From assembly GCF_000801105.2 (NCBI RefSeq), contig NC_079516.1, positions 3,720,001-3,784,000 on the forward strand: a stretch of 64,000 nt of DNA. The letters are read 5' to 3'. The notes below the pieces were generated by a model that saw nothing but the letters and a program-made list of their open reading frames with translations, had not been told where the DNA came from and did not search any database. This stretch comes from Raphanus sativus. Taxonomy: Eukaryota > Streptophyta > Magnoliopsida > Brassicales > Brassicaceae. The position numbers were made by a program, and so were the translations under genes. Below are positions 19,816 to 31,788 of the stretch, piece by piece. The number at the start of each line of letters is the position of its first letter. Within the stretch, counting starts at the first letter, position 1.

Positions 19816-21640
19816 ATGAGGAAGAAGCTCGACACTCGCTTCCCAGCTGTAAGTTTCTTCCGTCTCTCTCTCCAATTGATTATCTCTTTTAATTTTGATA
19901 ACTCCAATTTTTATCGAAAAGTACTCAGATCTGTTGTTTACGGATCGAGTTTCCAACACTGTTCGGTCTTAATCGAACGAATTTTAGATTTTGAGTAATT
20001 TAATTTCTAAGATTCAAATTCCCCAGCTTTAGGTTAGTATTAGCGTTGTTGATGATGGGTAACATTCAAAGAACTGAACTTTCGTTTGTATAAAGTTAGA
20101 AAATGATTGATGGTTGTAGTGAGGCAGAGCACACTTGGTGTTTCTCATTCACTTAGTATTGTGTTTTGTTCAGGCTCGTATTAAGAAGATTATGCAAGCT
20201 GACGAGGATGTTGGCAAGATCGCTTTGGCAGTTCCTGTCTTAGTCTGTGAGTCTTTTTTTTTAAATTTATTTTTATCGATGACTTCAGGTTTTTAAGGCA
20301 ATTTGTTTCGCTAAAATTCATAAATTCTGTGGTTATTTGCAGCGAAATCTTTGGAGTTGTTCTTACAAGACCTTTGCGATCGTACATATGAGATTACCCT
20401 CGAGAGAGGAGCCAAACCGTGAGCTCATTGCACCTGTAAGCAACTGGTTTGCTTAACCTTTTGTTCTTTTTTTTTTTTTTGCTTCCTTCTGCCTGAAGAG
20501 CTTGAATGGGTTTTACTTGAATGCATTTTTTTAAAATATTTTCTAGGTTATAGATGTTGTAGCTATTGATATTCTGGTTTAGAAGATAATATGATGCTGT
20601 TAAGCGGGGGAGCTTCCAACTCATAGGATTAGACCCTATATTGACTGTGTCCTACACCGAGAGGCTCTTGTTGTTGTTACAGAACTTCATACCAAATTCG
20701 TTTTGCTCTTTTTTCTTCATTTGGTGACACTACTGCCTCCACGTTTATTACAGGTTTTTTTTTTGTTGTTTACAGAAAACATTGTGTGGAAAGATATAAC
20801 GTGTTTGATTTTTTGAGGGAAGTTGTGAGCAAGGTGCCTGACTACGGTCAGGCGCAAGGGTCTGGTGATGTCACCATGGAGGATCGCAGCGTCTCCAAGA
20901 GAAGGTTATTGGACTTCTTGGCTCTGTATATTTCAGCTTATTTAATTGATAAGCTTGTTTCAAGCTTATAAAAAAAATGGTTTGTTTGAATCAGGAAGCC
21001 GATCAGTGACGAATTGAATGACAGCGACGAGGAGAATAAGAAGAGCAAAACAGTGAGCTCATGTTCTTCTTAGTTACTTTATTTAGTAGTGTCTGTTCAT
21101 GTGAAGCACTCAAAATCCATTTAACACTGTTTTTGGCATTGTGTTTGTTATTTGCAGCAAGAGGTTGGGAATGCTAAGCCGGGTGGCAGGGGCAGTAGAG
21201 GTAGAGGACGAGGAAGGGGTCGCGGTGGACGAGCTGCGAGAGCAGCAGAAAGAGAGAATCTGAACCGCGAGATGGAACTTGAGACCGCCATGGCAGAACA
21301 GCCACCTCCTCATCAAGACAGTAACCAGATGCATGTCTCAGTGTCATCACCACAAGAGAACGAGAAGAAGGATGTCGATGGAGCATCAAACGAAGACACC
21401 AAGCAGCAGCAACAACTCCAAAGTCCAAAAGAAGGTATTGACTTTGATCTCAACGCTGAATCTCTCGACCTAAACGAGACCAAACCGGCGCCAGCCGCAG
21501 CAGCGGCAGACACAGCAACGACCTCAGAGGAATATCCAGGCTGGCCTATGGAGTTGGGTAAAATAGACCCAACACAGTTAGCAAGTTTGGGTAAGAGGAT
21601 AGACGAGGAGGAGGAGGAGGATTATGACGAAGAAGGCTAA
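19816..21640 (+). CDS. NF-YC11: NF-YC11 (NC2-alpha/DRAP1-like), with a 1-bp frameshift
   Basis: Exons 19816-19848, 20174-20246, 20343-20435, 20776-20904, 20995-21052 and 21158-21640. Exon 1-3 encode the histone fold (MRKKLDTRFPA, ARIKKIMQADEDVGKIALAV, SKSLELFLQDLCDRTYEITL). The frame then breaks: GCC AAA CCG TGA at 20411-20422 where the fold needs GCC AAA ACC GTG AGC, so one A is missing. The remaining exons are intact in the expected phase (HCVERYNVFDFLREVVSKV, an RG-rich stretch, an acidic C terminus); with the base present the protein would be 289 aa. As written it stops after about 63 residues. NC2-alpha pairs with NC2-beta to repress TATA-dependent transcription. Either a sequencing error in an A run or a young pseudogene. 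Confidence 0.85.
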
Positions 21641-21891
21641 GGACAAATCAACACAAGTAGGACATAAATAGTGTAGCAGCATTTAGCGGTTTGTCTAGAA
21701 AAAAATGCTCTCTCTGTTATCAAAGTCTTCTTCCTATTTCCGTTTATTGTACGAATCAAAGACTGTAACTTTTAATTTATTCCTTCTGGTATGTTATTTT
21801 AAGGGTTTAGTAGTTGCATCAGAAGTTAAAATATCTTACAAAGCAAGCAAACAGTCAAAATATTACATAAGCAGAGGAGAGGAGAAGAGAA

Positions 21892-22943
21892 CTAGTCATG
21901 GTGTTGCTCCATGTGGTTGAGATGAAGAACACCTTCATGGTTCTTGTGAACCTCCACCTTGAACTTCTCTTCCTTCTCTCCTCTCTTCAACTTGAGAAGC
22001 ATGTTGTACTTTGCAGCCTCCCCGGTGACCTGAAACCAATTTTATCATCGATCACATATTGTACAATCCATGGCGACTAATATAAAGAGTCATGAAAGTG
22101 AAGCAAAAGCTATATACCTCAGCGTTAGCGTGAACAACCTCCTGGAGTTCATAAGGGAACAAGGAGTTAGACCTCTGCTGGATGGTCTTGACAGCGTGAT
22201 CAGCAACGTGCTGCACTTCAGGATCATCTCCTGGAACTTCCCTCCATCCAGATTCAAGCTCACCTACAAAAACCCCCAATTTTTCATGATCACCAAACTC
22301 TACCTTAAATTAAACATACAATCTCTGTTCTTTTCAAATCAAACCTTTCTTGCAGCCAAGATCGGAGGGAGTGATGGTATTGGTAGTAGAGGCACCACCA
22401 TCATCACTAGTAGCAGGCTTGAACTCCTGTAACTCCTTGAAGTTCAACCAAGGCTTCACCCACACTTTGGCTTCGTAAAGCTTCTTCTTCCCAGCCTCGA
22501 TGATCTCCAGAGTCAGGTGGTGCAGCGTTCCCGCTACAACTTGCTCTTTCGCCTTCACCACTCTCCCAAACTCTAGCAGTGCATTCTACCAAATTGTGTA
22601 CACGTGTCACTCAATAATCACATCAAAAATAAATAATAATAATAATCAGATCACTCCAAAACACAACCAAATCAATTCCTAAGATCTACAAAGATTCTCT
22701 AGTCTAATCGGCTACTAGATCATATCAGTGAGACGATCAAAGAGAGGGGACCTCTTTCTTGTTATGCTCATCGACAGCGAAGCGAGCGAGGCTCTCGACC
22801 TCGCCACTGTTCTGGTTAGAAGGTACATCGCGAACGGCTCCGGGCATGTCCATGTTGTCGTCGTTGCAGAAAGTAGCGATCAGAGAGGGAATGAAGATTG
22901 AGGAGAGAGAGAGAACAACGATGAAGAGGAAACGTCTTTTCAT
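21892..22943 (-). CDS. CYSB: phytocystatin with C-terminal legumain-inhibitor extension
   Basis: Exons 22752-22943, 22345-22585, 22118-22263 and 21892-22029 give 238 aa. A signal peptide spans about residues 1-24. Cystatin hallmarks follow: LARFAV (52-57), the papain-blocking loop QVVAG (79-83) and PW (109-110). A second cystatin-like domain then begins, with SNSLFPYEL (SNSL at 175-178), the motif that in long phytocystatins inhibits legumain-type (C13) proteases. Matches At3g12490 in position and structure. All introns are GT-AG. Confidence 0.93.
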
Positions 22944-23446
22944 CTTTATTTGGTTCGGTGCTCTTTGGATTGTTTTTAGATATTTTCGGTTTTTTAGTCG
23001 TCGAAATGTCAAAATTATGGTTTGCAATACGGTTTGGTTTAGTCTTAATTTAAGTTCAAATTTTTAAAATTTCTGTATAAATATTTGGTTAGCCTCTATT
23101 ATTAATGTTCAAATCTGGTTTGCATTTGAATCTGGTCTCGTAATGTATAAGAAAGATGTGGCTATTGGAGTTTTGGACTGGTTTAATTCGGTCTAACCGG
23201 GTATCCAAACCTTATAGACTACGCAAAGGTTTCACTCGAAAACGATGCTTCGAGATAGCGACACGTTATACCAAAACCTGTCGGCACTTATAACCGACCA
23301 TTAAAATGTACTCCATCATGCTTTGTCTACCAAGGCCCATTTAAAAGCCCACTCAACTTTCGTATAACAATCGCAAATATAACTCCATAGTTTTATTTAG
23401 TGGGGTATTATTCCCTTATTATTCTCGCATACAAAGCAGCTGCTTA
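22944..23446. other. intergenic between cystatin and chitinase
   Basis: Holds the cystatin promoter and the chitinase 3' UTR; A+T-rich, no gene seen. Confidence 0.6.
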
Positions 23447-24940
23447 TTACATAGCAGCGTCGAGGAAGGAGTTAACAGAAGCAAAGGACCTTTGGTTGTA
23501 ACAATCAAGGTTACTTCCAGGATCCACTCCAAAGATACCACAGTACCTCTCATAAAACCCAATCCTATCAAGGACTCTCGAGTCTGGGCCATGTCCACAT
23601 TCCAACCCACCGTTAATGATATTCGTGGTCACACCGTAACCAGGTAATCTCCCGGCAGCAATGTCGGCGTCTGAAGGCTGCCACTGACCGTTCATCACCG
23701 CGTGGCACGACGGTTTAGGAGACTGAGGAGTCATCCAGAACCAAATCGCGGCTTTGAAAGCCATCACTGCCTGGTTGGAGACAAGGTCAGGGTTGTTGAG
23801 TAAGTCCTCTCCAAGGGCTGCTCCACACTGTCCGTAGTTGTAGTTCCACGACAGCTGCATCGGTCCTCTTCCGTAGTAGCGTTTGCCAGGTGCGCATGGC
23901 CACGTGGGACTCGGTGAACAGTAGTCTGAAGAAGGACTCACCTCTTCCTTGAAACAGTATCCCCATGCATATGGTCCGTCTGGTGCTGTTGGCCACCCAC
24001 CTTCAACATGCAAAATCATCCATCTCGTTAATATATTGCACACAAATTAGTCTAACACGTTATGTATCAAACTCTTTATTTTTTTAAAACAGATAATGAT
24101 GATTGACCTTTTAAAAATTTAGTTTGGAATATAATGCGTTGAAAATTTAAAATGGATTTTTTTAGTTTACATTTAGTTTATGTGTTCCAGAAAGAAAAAG
24201 GTTATATATTAAAAAAGGGTTATATATTCTAACATGGTAATTAAAATGCATGACTGTTACTAATGAATATATCTAATATTAATAATTGTGTTTCCTTTTG
24301 GTGTTTGGCAAAAATATTGTCTTAAAAATAATAAAATAAAATCTGTTATATTTTTATACTAAATAGTTAAATTGTTTTCTTTGAAAATTTCAGACATTCA
24401 TTCCGTTAGTAAGATAAAGAATAATACACCATACCAACATAAAACTTATTGTTTATGGAAAAAGATAAAAACATATAATCAGTGCTTACCGGTGGTTTCG
24501 TGGGAAGTCTGACCAAAGAAGGCGGCGAGCTCTTTCTTCCTTGCGGCAGTGTCTCCATTGTTGCAGAAGCTGGGGAAATATTTAGCGGCGGCAATAAAAG
24601 CATCGTAAGTGTAAAAACCTCTAGCGGGACAAGCGGCATCATTCCTATGTTTAAGCATTTCATCGAACTGAGATCTTGTAATGATATCAGTAAGACCGCC
24701 AGTGGGATCAGGAGGAGGAGGACCAGGAGGAGGAGGGGGAGGAGGAGGACCACTGGGAGTGCACTGGCTTTGGCAGCCAGGCAGCTTACAGTAAGCTTCG
24801 GTGGAACCGCACCATCCGTACTCGCTGCAGCATAGACCATTGGGGCATAGAGCACCTCCTGCTTGTCGACCACATTGCTCGGCTGAGGAAAATGATAAAA
24901 GGAACAAGAGGTTAAGTAAGAGAACTAGAAAACTCTTCAT
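23447..24940 (-). CDS. HCHIB: basic class I chitinase (PR-3, GH19)
   Basis: Exons 24490-24940 and 23447-24000 give 334 aa. Signal peptide 1-20; hevein chitin-binding domain 21-60 ([31 protein letters not shown]); proline-rich hinge about 61-80; GH19 catalytic domain from about 84, with the proton-donor Glu148 in [11 protein letters not shown] and the signature [10 protein letters not shown]. The C-terminal tail (VNSFLDAAM) corresponds to the vacuolar-sorting propeptide of class I enzymes. It cleaves chitin of invading fungi; in Arabidopsis the orthologue At3g12500 is ethylene and jasmonate induced. The single intron is 489 bp. Confidence 0.96.
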
Positions 24941-25454
24941 TTTTCTCTGAGTTTGATGGTTTCTTACTGAGGCAAGCAGGGGGTATATATACTACTACTA
25001 TATGCAATATACAATCAATGAATGTTAAATATAATCCAAAGTTAGATGTGTGACCGTGGAGTATCGTGGGTTCACGATCAACTTTTTCAAACATAAAAAG
25101 AAGAAATCGAGATCTCGAGAATGGATTATTATTATAAGGTTACGTATTGGCGAAAGACTCCCAATTAATTTTATAATAACTCAAGACCAAATTATACACA
25201 TGTTTAATTAGTTATTATAAGGTATCTCTTCCTATTCTAATGTTCTTTCCTAGGAGTCATGGTTAAAATATGGTATTGATAATTTGATAATCTCGGCGAA
25301 ACATACGTGCATGCAACTATTGTACTTCATAATAATACACAACTACATCTTGACCCATGTGCCGACCGCACGGATACTAATTTTCAGTTTTACTTTTTAT
25401 TTATTTATACTAAATAGTATATTTGTAATATTTGATCGTTTCATATTGACTAAA
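24941..25454. other. chitinase promoter region
   Basis: Minus-strand TATATATACCCC at about 24978-24990, some 40 bp upstream of the ATG. I see no clear GCC box in this stretch. Confidence 0.5.
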
Positions 25455-26377
25455 CTAGGGGTGGGTGTTTGCGTATCCACTCGAATTCAGTTAAAATCTA
25501 TTCGAGTTTGAGATTTTTGAGTTTAAAGATTCTAGCTCTATTCGGGTATTTATAAACTTTGGTTCCGGTTTGATTCAGATCTTTGCAGGTTTGATTACCC
25601 GTTTAAATTATTTTTAAATTTTCAAAATTTATATATCTTTAAATATCTCTAAATCTAAAAAAAATATAACATGTAAATTTGAGTAATGTAAGCCAAAGAA
25701 CCTAAATTAAAAATTTAAAATAGGTTTAACTTGAATATCTGGATGAAGAATAAATATATATTTTAAGTATTTTTGGTGTTTGGTTATTGTTTATCTACTT
25801 TAGATGTTTACTTTTGACTATTTTTTATATTTCAAATATTTTAAACAACTTAAAATAGCTTATATCTTGGATATTAACTCGAAAATAACTAACATATTGA
25901 AGTATATAAATATGATTTAAATACATTCGAATATCCAAAATATTTCGTTCGGATAAGGTTTGGTTATGGTTCTCTAGATACCAATGATAAATCCGTTTGA
26001 ATATTATCTAGTTTCGGTTCAAATTTGGTAATACTTTTTCGTGTTAAATGAAGAATTGATATTATAATTTCTATGAATTATTTGTCCAATAGAAATATAT
26101 TTTTTTAATTTGACATTGATTTAATTAAGAAGTTAATGAAGTGTATTTAATTCAAATTTAATTTTAGAAAACACATTAATATAAGTGGAAAAGACTAACC
26201 ATTAAAATAGGAAGTATTATTTAATTGTGTATTTAATTTTGGAAAACACATTAATCAAAGTGGAAAAGACAAACATTAAAATAGGAAGTATTATTTAATG
26301 TCAGTGGCATGAAAGTATAAATAACACTGAAAACTAAGGGGTATTCTATATGTATATTTCTCTTTTAATAATATAGA
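25455..26377 (-). mobile_element. probable diverged Helitron
   Basis: The minus-strand 5' end is Helitron-like (TCTATATTATTAAAAGAG from 26377, next to a T on the plus strand). CTAG at 25455-25458 preceded by A could be the 3' end. The interior shares the GGGGTGG...GGATA motif and ATTTGTAA/AGTATTTT sequence of the 16530 element. No GC hairpin is visible at the 3' end, so the boundary is uncertain. A tandem pair of about 75 bp occurs at about 26140-26300. Confidence 0.45.
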
Positions 26378-28189
26378 TAAACACTTTGACTAGGTCTTAT
26401 CTTCGTTCATGTGGGGTTGCTTGCAGAATGCAGACTCTTTCAAACTAGATATAGAGTACTATTTAAACATTAATAGAAATCTTATCCGACTTTGATGCCT
26501 AGCTAGAGAATCATTAGTGATAACAGATAAACCAGATCTAGGCAGTTGCACTTGGTCACATGGGCTCACGGCTCACCTATTGATTCAACAATGAGCCACC
26601 ATTCTGCGTTTGGTTCAGTAGCTCGTTTTTTTTTTGAAAAAGCGGTTCAGTAGCTCGTTGATTGCTCTGATCTTGCAGACTCGGTTTATAAAGCGTTATC
26701 ATAATCTCCACCATCTGCTTTTCAAAAAACACTAAAAATTTATAATAACACTAAAAATTAAAATTATAAGTTGATACTTTTTATGAAACCGAAGAACCTT
26801 TTTTTTTTTGAAACAACTTACAGGTTCATCATCTACTTTGTCACACAATATATCTCAACTTGTAGTAGTTTGATCCAGTTATTTTTCGTCCTGAAAAAGC
26901 CCTATGTGAAGGTAACTTTTTATTGATAAAGGATGAGTAATTATCGGTTAATCGCATTACAAATTAACAATGTCTTGCTATGACGACACTTATTAACAAT
27001 CCTGTAGAAACTTGAATGGCATAATGGGTTAAGGCATTTGCTTAACAACGAACTATCATGTTTACATTATACAAAACTTGTTACCAATTCAGAGCCAACT
27101 AGCAAGAGTAAACTTTTTTAAAAAAAATTTGTTTTTAGCAAGAGTAAATTTTGTAGCTAATAGAAACGAGATAACTACAAAATGTTTCACTGCTTACTAG
27201 TGACAGCTCTAACGACTGATTTTTTTTTGTATTTATTTGGCTCTACTGTTTTTGTTTTTTTTTTGTTTGGCTCTACTGTTTTTGGTCAAAAAACTATAAA
27301 ATTTAACAATTGATTTCTCTATAAAAAAATTTACATAGCTACTTGGCTTTGGGTTAAGATATATACGTTTTCACAACTGTATAAATGTAACGCCCCGATC
27401 GCCCACAGCTAATGGACCATCAATACCCGCTCTCTCGGCCCGATAGCCAGATCAATTCTTTTAAACATTTTCATATACCACAAATCAGGATGTTACGATA
27501 AATTTCCCGATTCTCTCGATCTATTTATCATGATGAGGTTTATCTCTAATTAGAACACAACCACAGTCCACAGAGATCAAGGGTTTTTAGATTATGACAG
27601 CCGTAAGCCAAACTCATGACTCCATCATTGGTAGAACCCATAAAAATCCCGTTACAGCTTCTGTTTTTATATACAAAAATCAAGTATTATGGGCCTTAGG
27701 TCCAAACAATTTTGAAATGACGTAGTTCGTTGGGTATCTAAGATCCAATCATGTAGGCTTTCGGCCCTGCGGTGAATTGTTTTGATTTTTTAAATGTTAA
27801 AGAACTCCTAAAAACACTCTCAATTGTTTTCCTATTTTGCTCATAAAAAGTATTTTTTTATGTTTTAACCTTCTTGTTTTTTGTAGAGATAAATACAAAA
27901 TATTTTTTAAAAACATTATTGACAGACTCACATTACAGGCTGGATTTTAAACCGAATTTGAATCGACTTTTAGCTCCTAATTAATTTTTGAATGGGTTTG
28001 GTTCAGTCACAAAGATCATCTCCACCGTACACGTGGAGAAGCCTCATCGATTCCGATGGTTTTTTCCTCACTTGAAGTCGGTTACTGGCGTCTTTATAAA
28101 GCCAACACAAAAGAGGTAGACAACAGATACAGAGAGAGAGAGAGAGAAATCGAAACGGCTAGTTGGCACTCAGATACAAAGAGAGCGAA
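26378..28189. other. intergenic; possible solo-LTR debris; MADS-like gene promoter
   Basis: No gene. TGTAACGCCCCGATCGCCC at about 27386 resembles the start of plant Gypsy LTRs, but I cannot find a matching end or target duplication. TCTTTATAAAGCC at about 28090 and a GA-rich leader precede the next gene. Confidence 0.4.
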
Positions 28190-28756
28190 ATGGTGAAGCC
28201 CCAGAAGAAACCCAAGGTAGAGAGGAGGAAGAGGAAGACGACGAGGAGAGTATTACCACCACGCCGACCCGCCGCTAATTTCAGAGGGATACTTTCCGAT
28301 GCAGAGAAGAAGAAACGAATCGAGGAGCTACGCGACGATCTGTTCAGCGAAGCGGCGAAACTCGTCGCGGAAGATCCATCCCAGAGCATCGCGATCCTCA
28401 TGGTGCCTCGTAGTAACAACTCCGGATCGAGCGGCGTCGGTTTGCAGTCGTTCGGGTATCCGTCTGTGGAAAGCGTGGTCGGGAAGTTTCTGAAGGATAC
28501 GGCTCCTCCTGTTGTTCCGGTGGTGGCAGAGGAGGACGCTAAGGAGAAGGAGGAAGAGGAAGATGACGATGAGGATTGGTCGAAGTATTACTGGTGGGAG
28601 GATGAGAAGCTGCTTAATTCGAAGGATCCGGAGGAGATTATGGCGGCGATGGCCGAGATGGAGAAACTGAGAAAGCAAATCGAGATCTTTGAGAGTGAAA
28701 TAGGTGAAGGGTCTGGGACTCAGGAGGACGATGATGATGATGGATCCAAACCCTAA
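28190..28756 (+). CDS. divergent MADS-box-derived protein
   Basis: A single exon of 188 aa from ATG 28190 (an upstream TTG-led extension is not a start). Residues 1-100 keep the outline of a type I MADS domain: a basic N terminus (MVKPQKKPKVERRKRKTTRR), a helix with KKKRIEELRDDLFSEAAKLV, a beta strand (SIAILMVP) and the post-MADS segment FGYPSVESVVGKFL. The usual K-R-x-G-L-x-K-K signature is gone, so DNA contact is doubtful. The C terminus is acidic with a short coiled coil (EEIMAAMAEMEKLRKQIEI). Position matches At3g12510, annotated there as MADS family. Confidence 0.75.
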   Translation: MVKPQKKPKVERRKRKTTRRVLPPRRPAANFRGILSDAEKKKRIEELRDDLFSEAAKLVAEDPSQSIAILMVPRSNNSGSSGVGLQSFGYPSVESVVGKFLKDTAPPVVPVVAEEDAKEKEEEEDDDEDWSKYYWWEDEKLLNSKDPEEIMAAMAEMEKLRKQIEIFESEIGEGSGTQEDDDDDGSKP

Positions 28757-29089
28757 ATGCAAGAAGATGGATTCGTGTTCAAGTCTTCATCTCCAGCGAC
28801 GTCGTTTTAGTTTTTTTTTTCATTATAACTATGTTATTTTGATTTGCCCTAAGTTATATAGAGTCAGGACTATGTTTTACTTTTGATTTATCTTATGGCT
28901 TCTCTGTTGGTAGAGCTTTAAGCCTTCCTTGCGGTTCGTTATACATATATGCATAAAACATTAGAAGATGGATCATGTATTATGAATCGGGATGCTGAAT
29001 AGCTTATTACTCTGTTGATCTACAATAGCTTCTCTAAAACATAGTTCGTATCGTGTTTGAGTTCAGTGTGTGATGATTTTTTTTCGAAT
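28757..29089. other. 3' flank of the MADS-like gene
   Basis: 3' UTR and A+T-rich sequence; no gene seen. Confidence 0.5.
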
Positions 29090-29370
29090 CACACCTTCTC
29101 CATAAAACTTGAGTTGCTGCTTTCTTTCAACGTTCGTGTGAGTCTGGTTCACAAGCTCCATGATGCCTGATCCTGCCGTAGTGAAGAAAACCTCTTTGTT
29201 TGGGTTCGAAATATCAGTTTTTTACACCTGAATGAATGTTCCTTGCTTTATACTTTGTAAGGCTTCTACAAGGCTTGAGTCTATGTACGTGACAGCTGCG
29301 TTACACCCAGTTTATCAAATCCATTGTACTAATGTTAGGTTGGAATTGGAAAGTTGGAGCTTTCGTGATG
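29090..29370 (-). pseudogene. relic of SULTR4;2 sulphate transporter (STAS domain)
   Basis: The minus strand reads AVTYIDSSLVEALQSIKQG, then an in-frame TAA (about 29220), then DISNPNKEVFFTTAGSGIME. This is the STAS-domain core (V-T-Y-I-D-S-S plus the IxxSNPNKEV strand) of tonoplast sulphate transporters. A weaker stretch upstream (KAPTFQF...NIST, about 29337-29365) may be the preceding exon. The membrane part is missing. It sits between the MADS-like gene and PSF2, where SULTR4;2 (At3g12520) lies in Arabidopsis. Confidence 0.8.
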
Positions 29371-29858
29371 TTTCCCGTATACCTCTGGTTTCCTGTTAGT
29401 GCGATTACCAATAGTTGCTCTTAGCCTGGGATATGGAAACACAGGGGGTTGTGTTCATTCTTTCTATGGGATCATAACACACAAGGCAAAGTTGGGAGCG
29501 TTGATTAGAACACTCATAATCACATTGTAAGTTCATCACTAGTTCGATGAAAGTAGATCCATGCGACCTTTCAAATGCATTGGGTGGTGGTTCATAGATA
29601 TTGCTCTGACATTAGCTTATCAATATGGGTTTTCGTCTACTGTTCACATTTTCACAAGTAGAACTAGTCACACCAGAATCTAACTCTACTGAATATCAGA
29701 ACCACTCATTAAGTGCAAGGATGCTTGATACATATCAAAGAGCATGTAACCGAACAAGAGAAACAAGGCAGATAGTAAGACAGAGAGATAAACGCTGTTG
29801 ATGTTCTCAATTCCCCAGGGAGTTCCACAAATATTAGCACAGAAGAGATGGAAGCTCC
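29371..29858. other. intergenic, possibly further SULTR4;2 debris
   Basis: No readable frame. PSF2's 3' UTR probably enters from the right. Confidence 0.4.
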
Positions 29859-31125
29859 TTAGCGTTGCCTTAGAGGTCTCTGTAAAACAACGGGTTGAGG
29901 TTTATATCTGTTCTCTTAAAACGAAAAACAAAAAACAAAACATGAGGGAGTGAGTGAATAGATTTTACCCGTGGTTCATTGTTAGCTTCACGGGGTGGTT
30001 GTCTACTACTACTACTACTACTACTTCTAGCATCTCTGTCTGCATCACGCTCTGGCTTGTCATGCTTATAAAACGCTTCTAAGGCTCTTATCACAAATGG
30101 CCGGACTAGGTTCACTTCCATTGCAGATACATTATTCATCTGCAATATTTTACAACTCGGTGATGAGAAAAAAAAAAGGCAACGTCGAGAAGAAACAATA
30201 AAACAAAAACACTAACCTTTACTGCAGTTGTATCTGCTCCAAACGTTCCCAAGTTAGTCTCGAGTTTGTGAAGCCGCACATCTCTGATGTCCTCGACTAG
30301 TGATTTCACCTATACAAAAAATTCGATAATGGCTTGAAGGATACAAAACACATGGGCTTAAAAATGGGAGACAATTACCATATACATGTCTGGAATATCA
30401 TCACGTGCACTGCAAACAAAAAAAACAAAAAGTGAGGTTTTTCAAATACTCATCAGCAAATCTTTAGATGCTAACCAAGGGGAGCAAGTCTAAAAAATCA
30501 CATACTGATCAAAAAGCAGTCTAGCAATCTCAATGTAACCCGATGGTAATGGCTGAAATTTCGACTGAGGTTCTCGTTCTGCTTCCAAGACCTGAGTCAA
30601 ATTGTCTAGTTCACAAGAGGAAGAAAGCAACAAGTTAAACAAAATCGCCATTTTGCATTCAAAAGTTATATAACTGCAAAATTTTTACATCTTTACCAAC
30701 AGACAACCAGGCTGGAGGGCGGAAAGTGCATTTGCCTCTACGTTTCAGTGCGACTGCAAGCCACAGAGGCACTTGCGTTGGAATCTGAGGAACGAACCGA
30801 CCATAATCCCCCTAACCACCGGTTCAAAAAAAAATCAAACCCGACATGGTTAATTAATTAACTAGAAAAATTCACCACATTGGTTTTCAAGATTCTAAAA
30901 AAGCTGTGGAGAGATTATTATTATTATTATTATTACAGCGATGAAGTTGAGCGGGTCCATGTTCATGTTGGGAACAATCTCCACCATTTCGTCTTCTGCC
31001 ATGAACTCAACCTGTGTGTGAAATGTGAGGATCAGTCTGTCCAGACAGTAATTACAGACAAAGAGGAAGACAAGAACCTCTTGAGGAGAAAAGAGTGAGA
31101 TGTGAGGATCAGTCTGTCCAGCCAT
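29859..31125 (-). CDS. PSF2: PSF2, GINS complex subunit
   Basis: Eight exons: 31078-31125, 30937-31011, 30697-30811, 30506-30605, 30379-30409, 30217-30309, 29969-30139 and 29859-29879, all GT-AG, giving 217 aa. It starts [20 protein letters not shown] and contains the GINS signatures [35 protein letters not shown] and [16 protein letters not shown] serine run (AGT repeat) precedes the short C terminus RPLRQR. PSF2 joins SLD5, PSF1 and PSF3 in the replicative helicase activator. The last exon has only seven codons. An ATT microsatellite (about 30916-30934) abuts the donor of intron 2. A likely 5' UTR intron spans 31160-31448. Confidence 0.93.
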
Positions 31126-31678
31126 TGATAATCTCTCTCTCAAGAGATCTCAGTTCCCACTGTATTATTAAAAAAGAAAAAAAAAAGATTAGTAACATCC
31201 AAAATGGTAGATAAGTTAACCATCTCTGGTTGACATTTAATCGAACACCTTGTCTACACAAAAATCATCAGTACATTACTAGCGAAACTTCCGGTTCTTA
31301 TCTTTTATCTCAGCAACAGAATCTAAAATTTTGGAGTATCTAGTGAGATACCCAACGATCTTGTTTAGTAGTGTTTTCAGAGGATAACGTTGTAAAGGAA
31401 ATCCAGGAAGAGTGATTAGAGGAAGAGCCTTGACCGAGAGAGATTTACCTGGGTTTAGAATTTGATTTGAAGATCAGATCGATCTCTTCCGATTCTACGA
31501 ACTAGAAGAAGAAGAGAGACAGAGAAGGAAGGTTTTTGATCGCGAAGGGGAGATAGCAGCTTCGGAATAGTAGAGTTTCTTCTACGTTTTGGCGGGAGAA
31601 TCAGATCTCGGGTTTAGCGGGAAATATGTTAATAGGTTTCGGTTAAGACTCGGTATTTTAATTGAACCAACCTCAAAT
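31126..31678. other. PSF2 5' UTR, UTR intron and promoter
   Basis: Minus-strand CCCAG|GTAAATC (donor at 31448) and TACAG|TGGG (acceptor at 31160) fit an intron in the leader. A TTTTGGCGGGA motif at about 31589 resembles an E2F site, as expected for a replication gene. Confidence 0.5.
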
Positions 31679-31699
31679 AAAAAAAAAACCAAATTTTAT
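31679..31699 (+). repeat. left direct repeat (target duplication) of the EIF1AD-like retrogene
   Basis: Ten A followed by CCAAATTTTAT, identical to 32434-32454. Confidence 0.85.
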
Positions 31700-31788
31700 C
31701 CTCGTGTGATTTAGTTAAACGGCACAGCTACAAAACCCTAATCTCAGTTTCGATCTTTTATAGAATCTGAGTTGAAGAGGTGGAAGAG

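Noticed and set aside
27386..27700. possible solo LTR starting TGTAACGCCCC
   Set aside because: Only the left end looks LTR-like; no CA end with a matching 5-bp target duplication could be found by eye.
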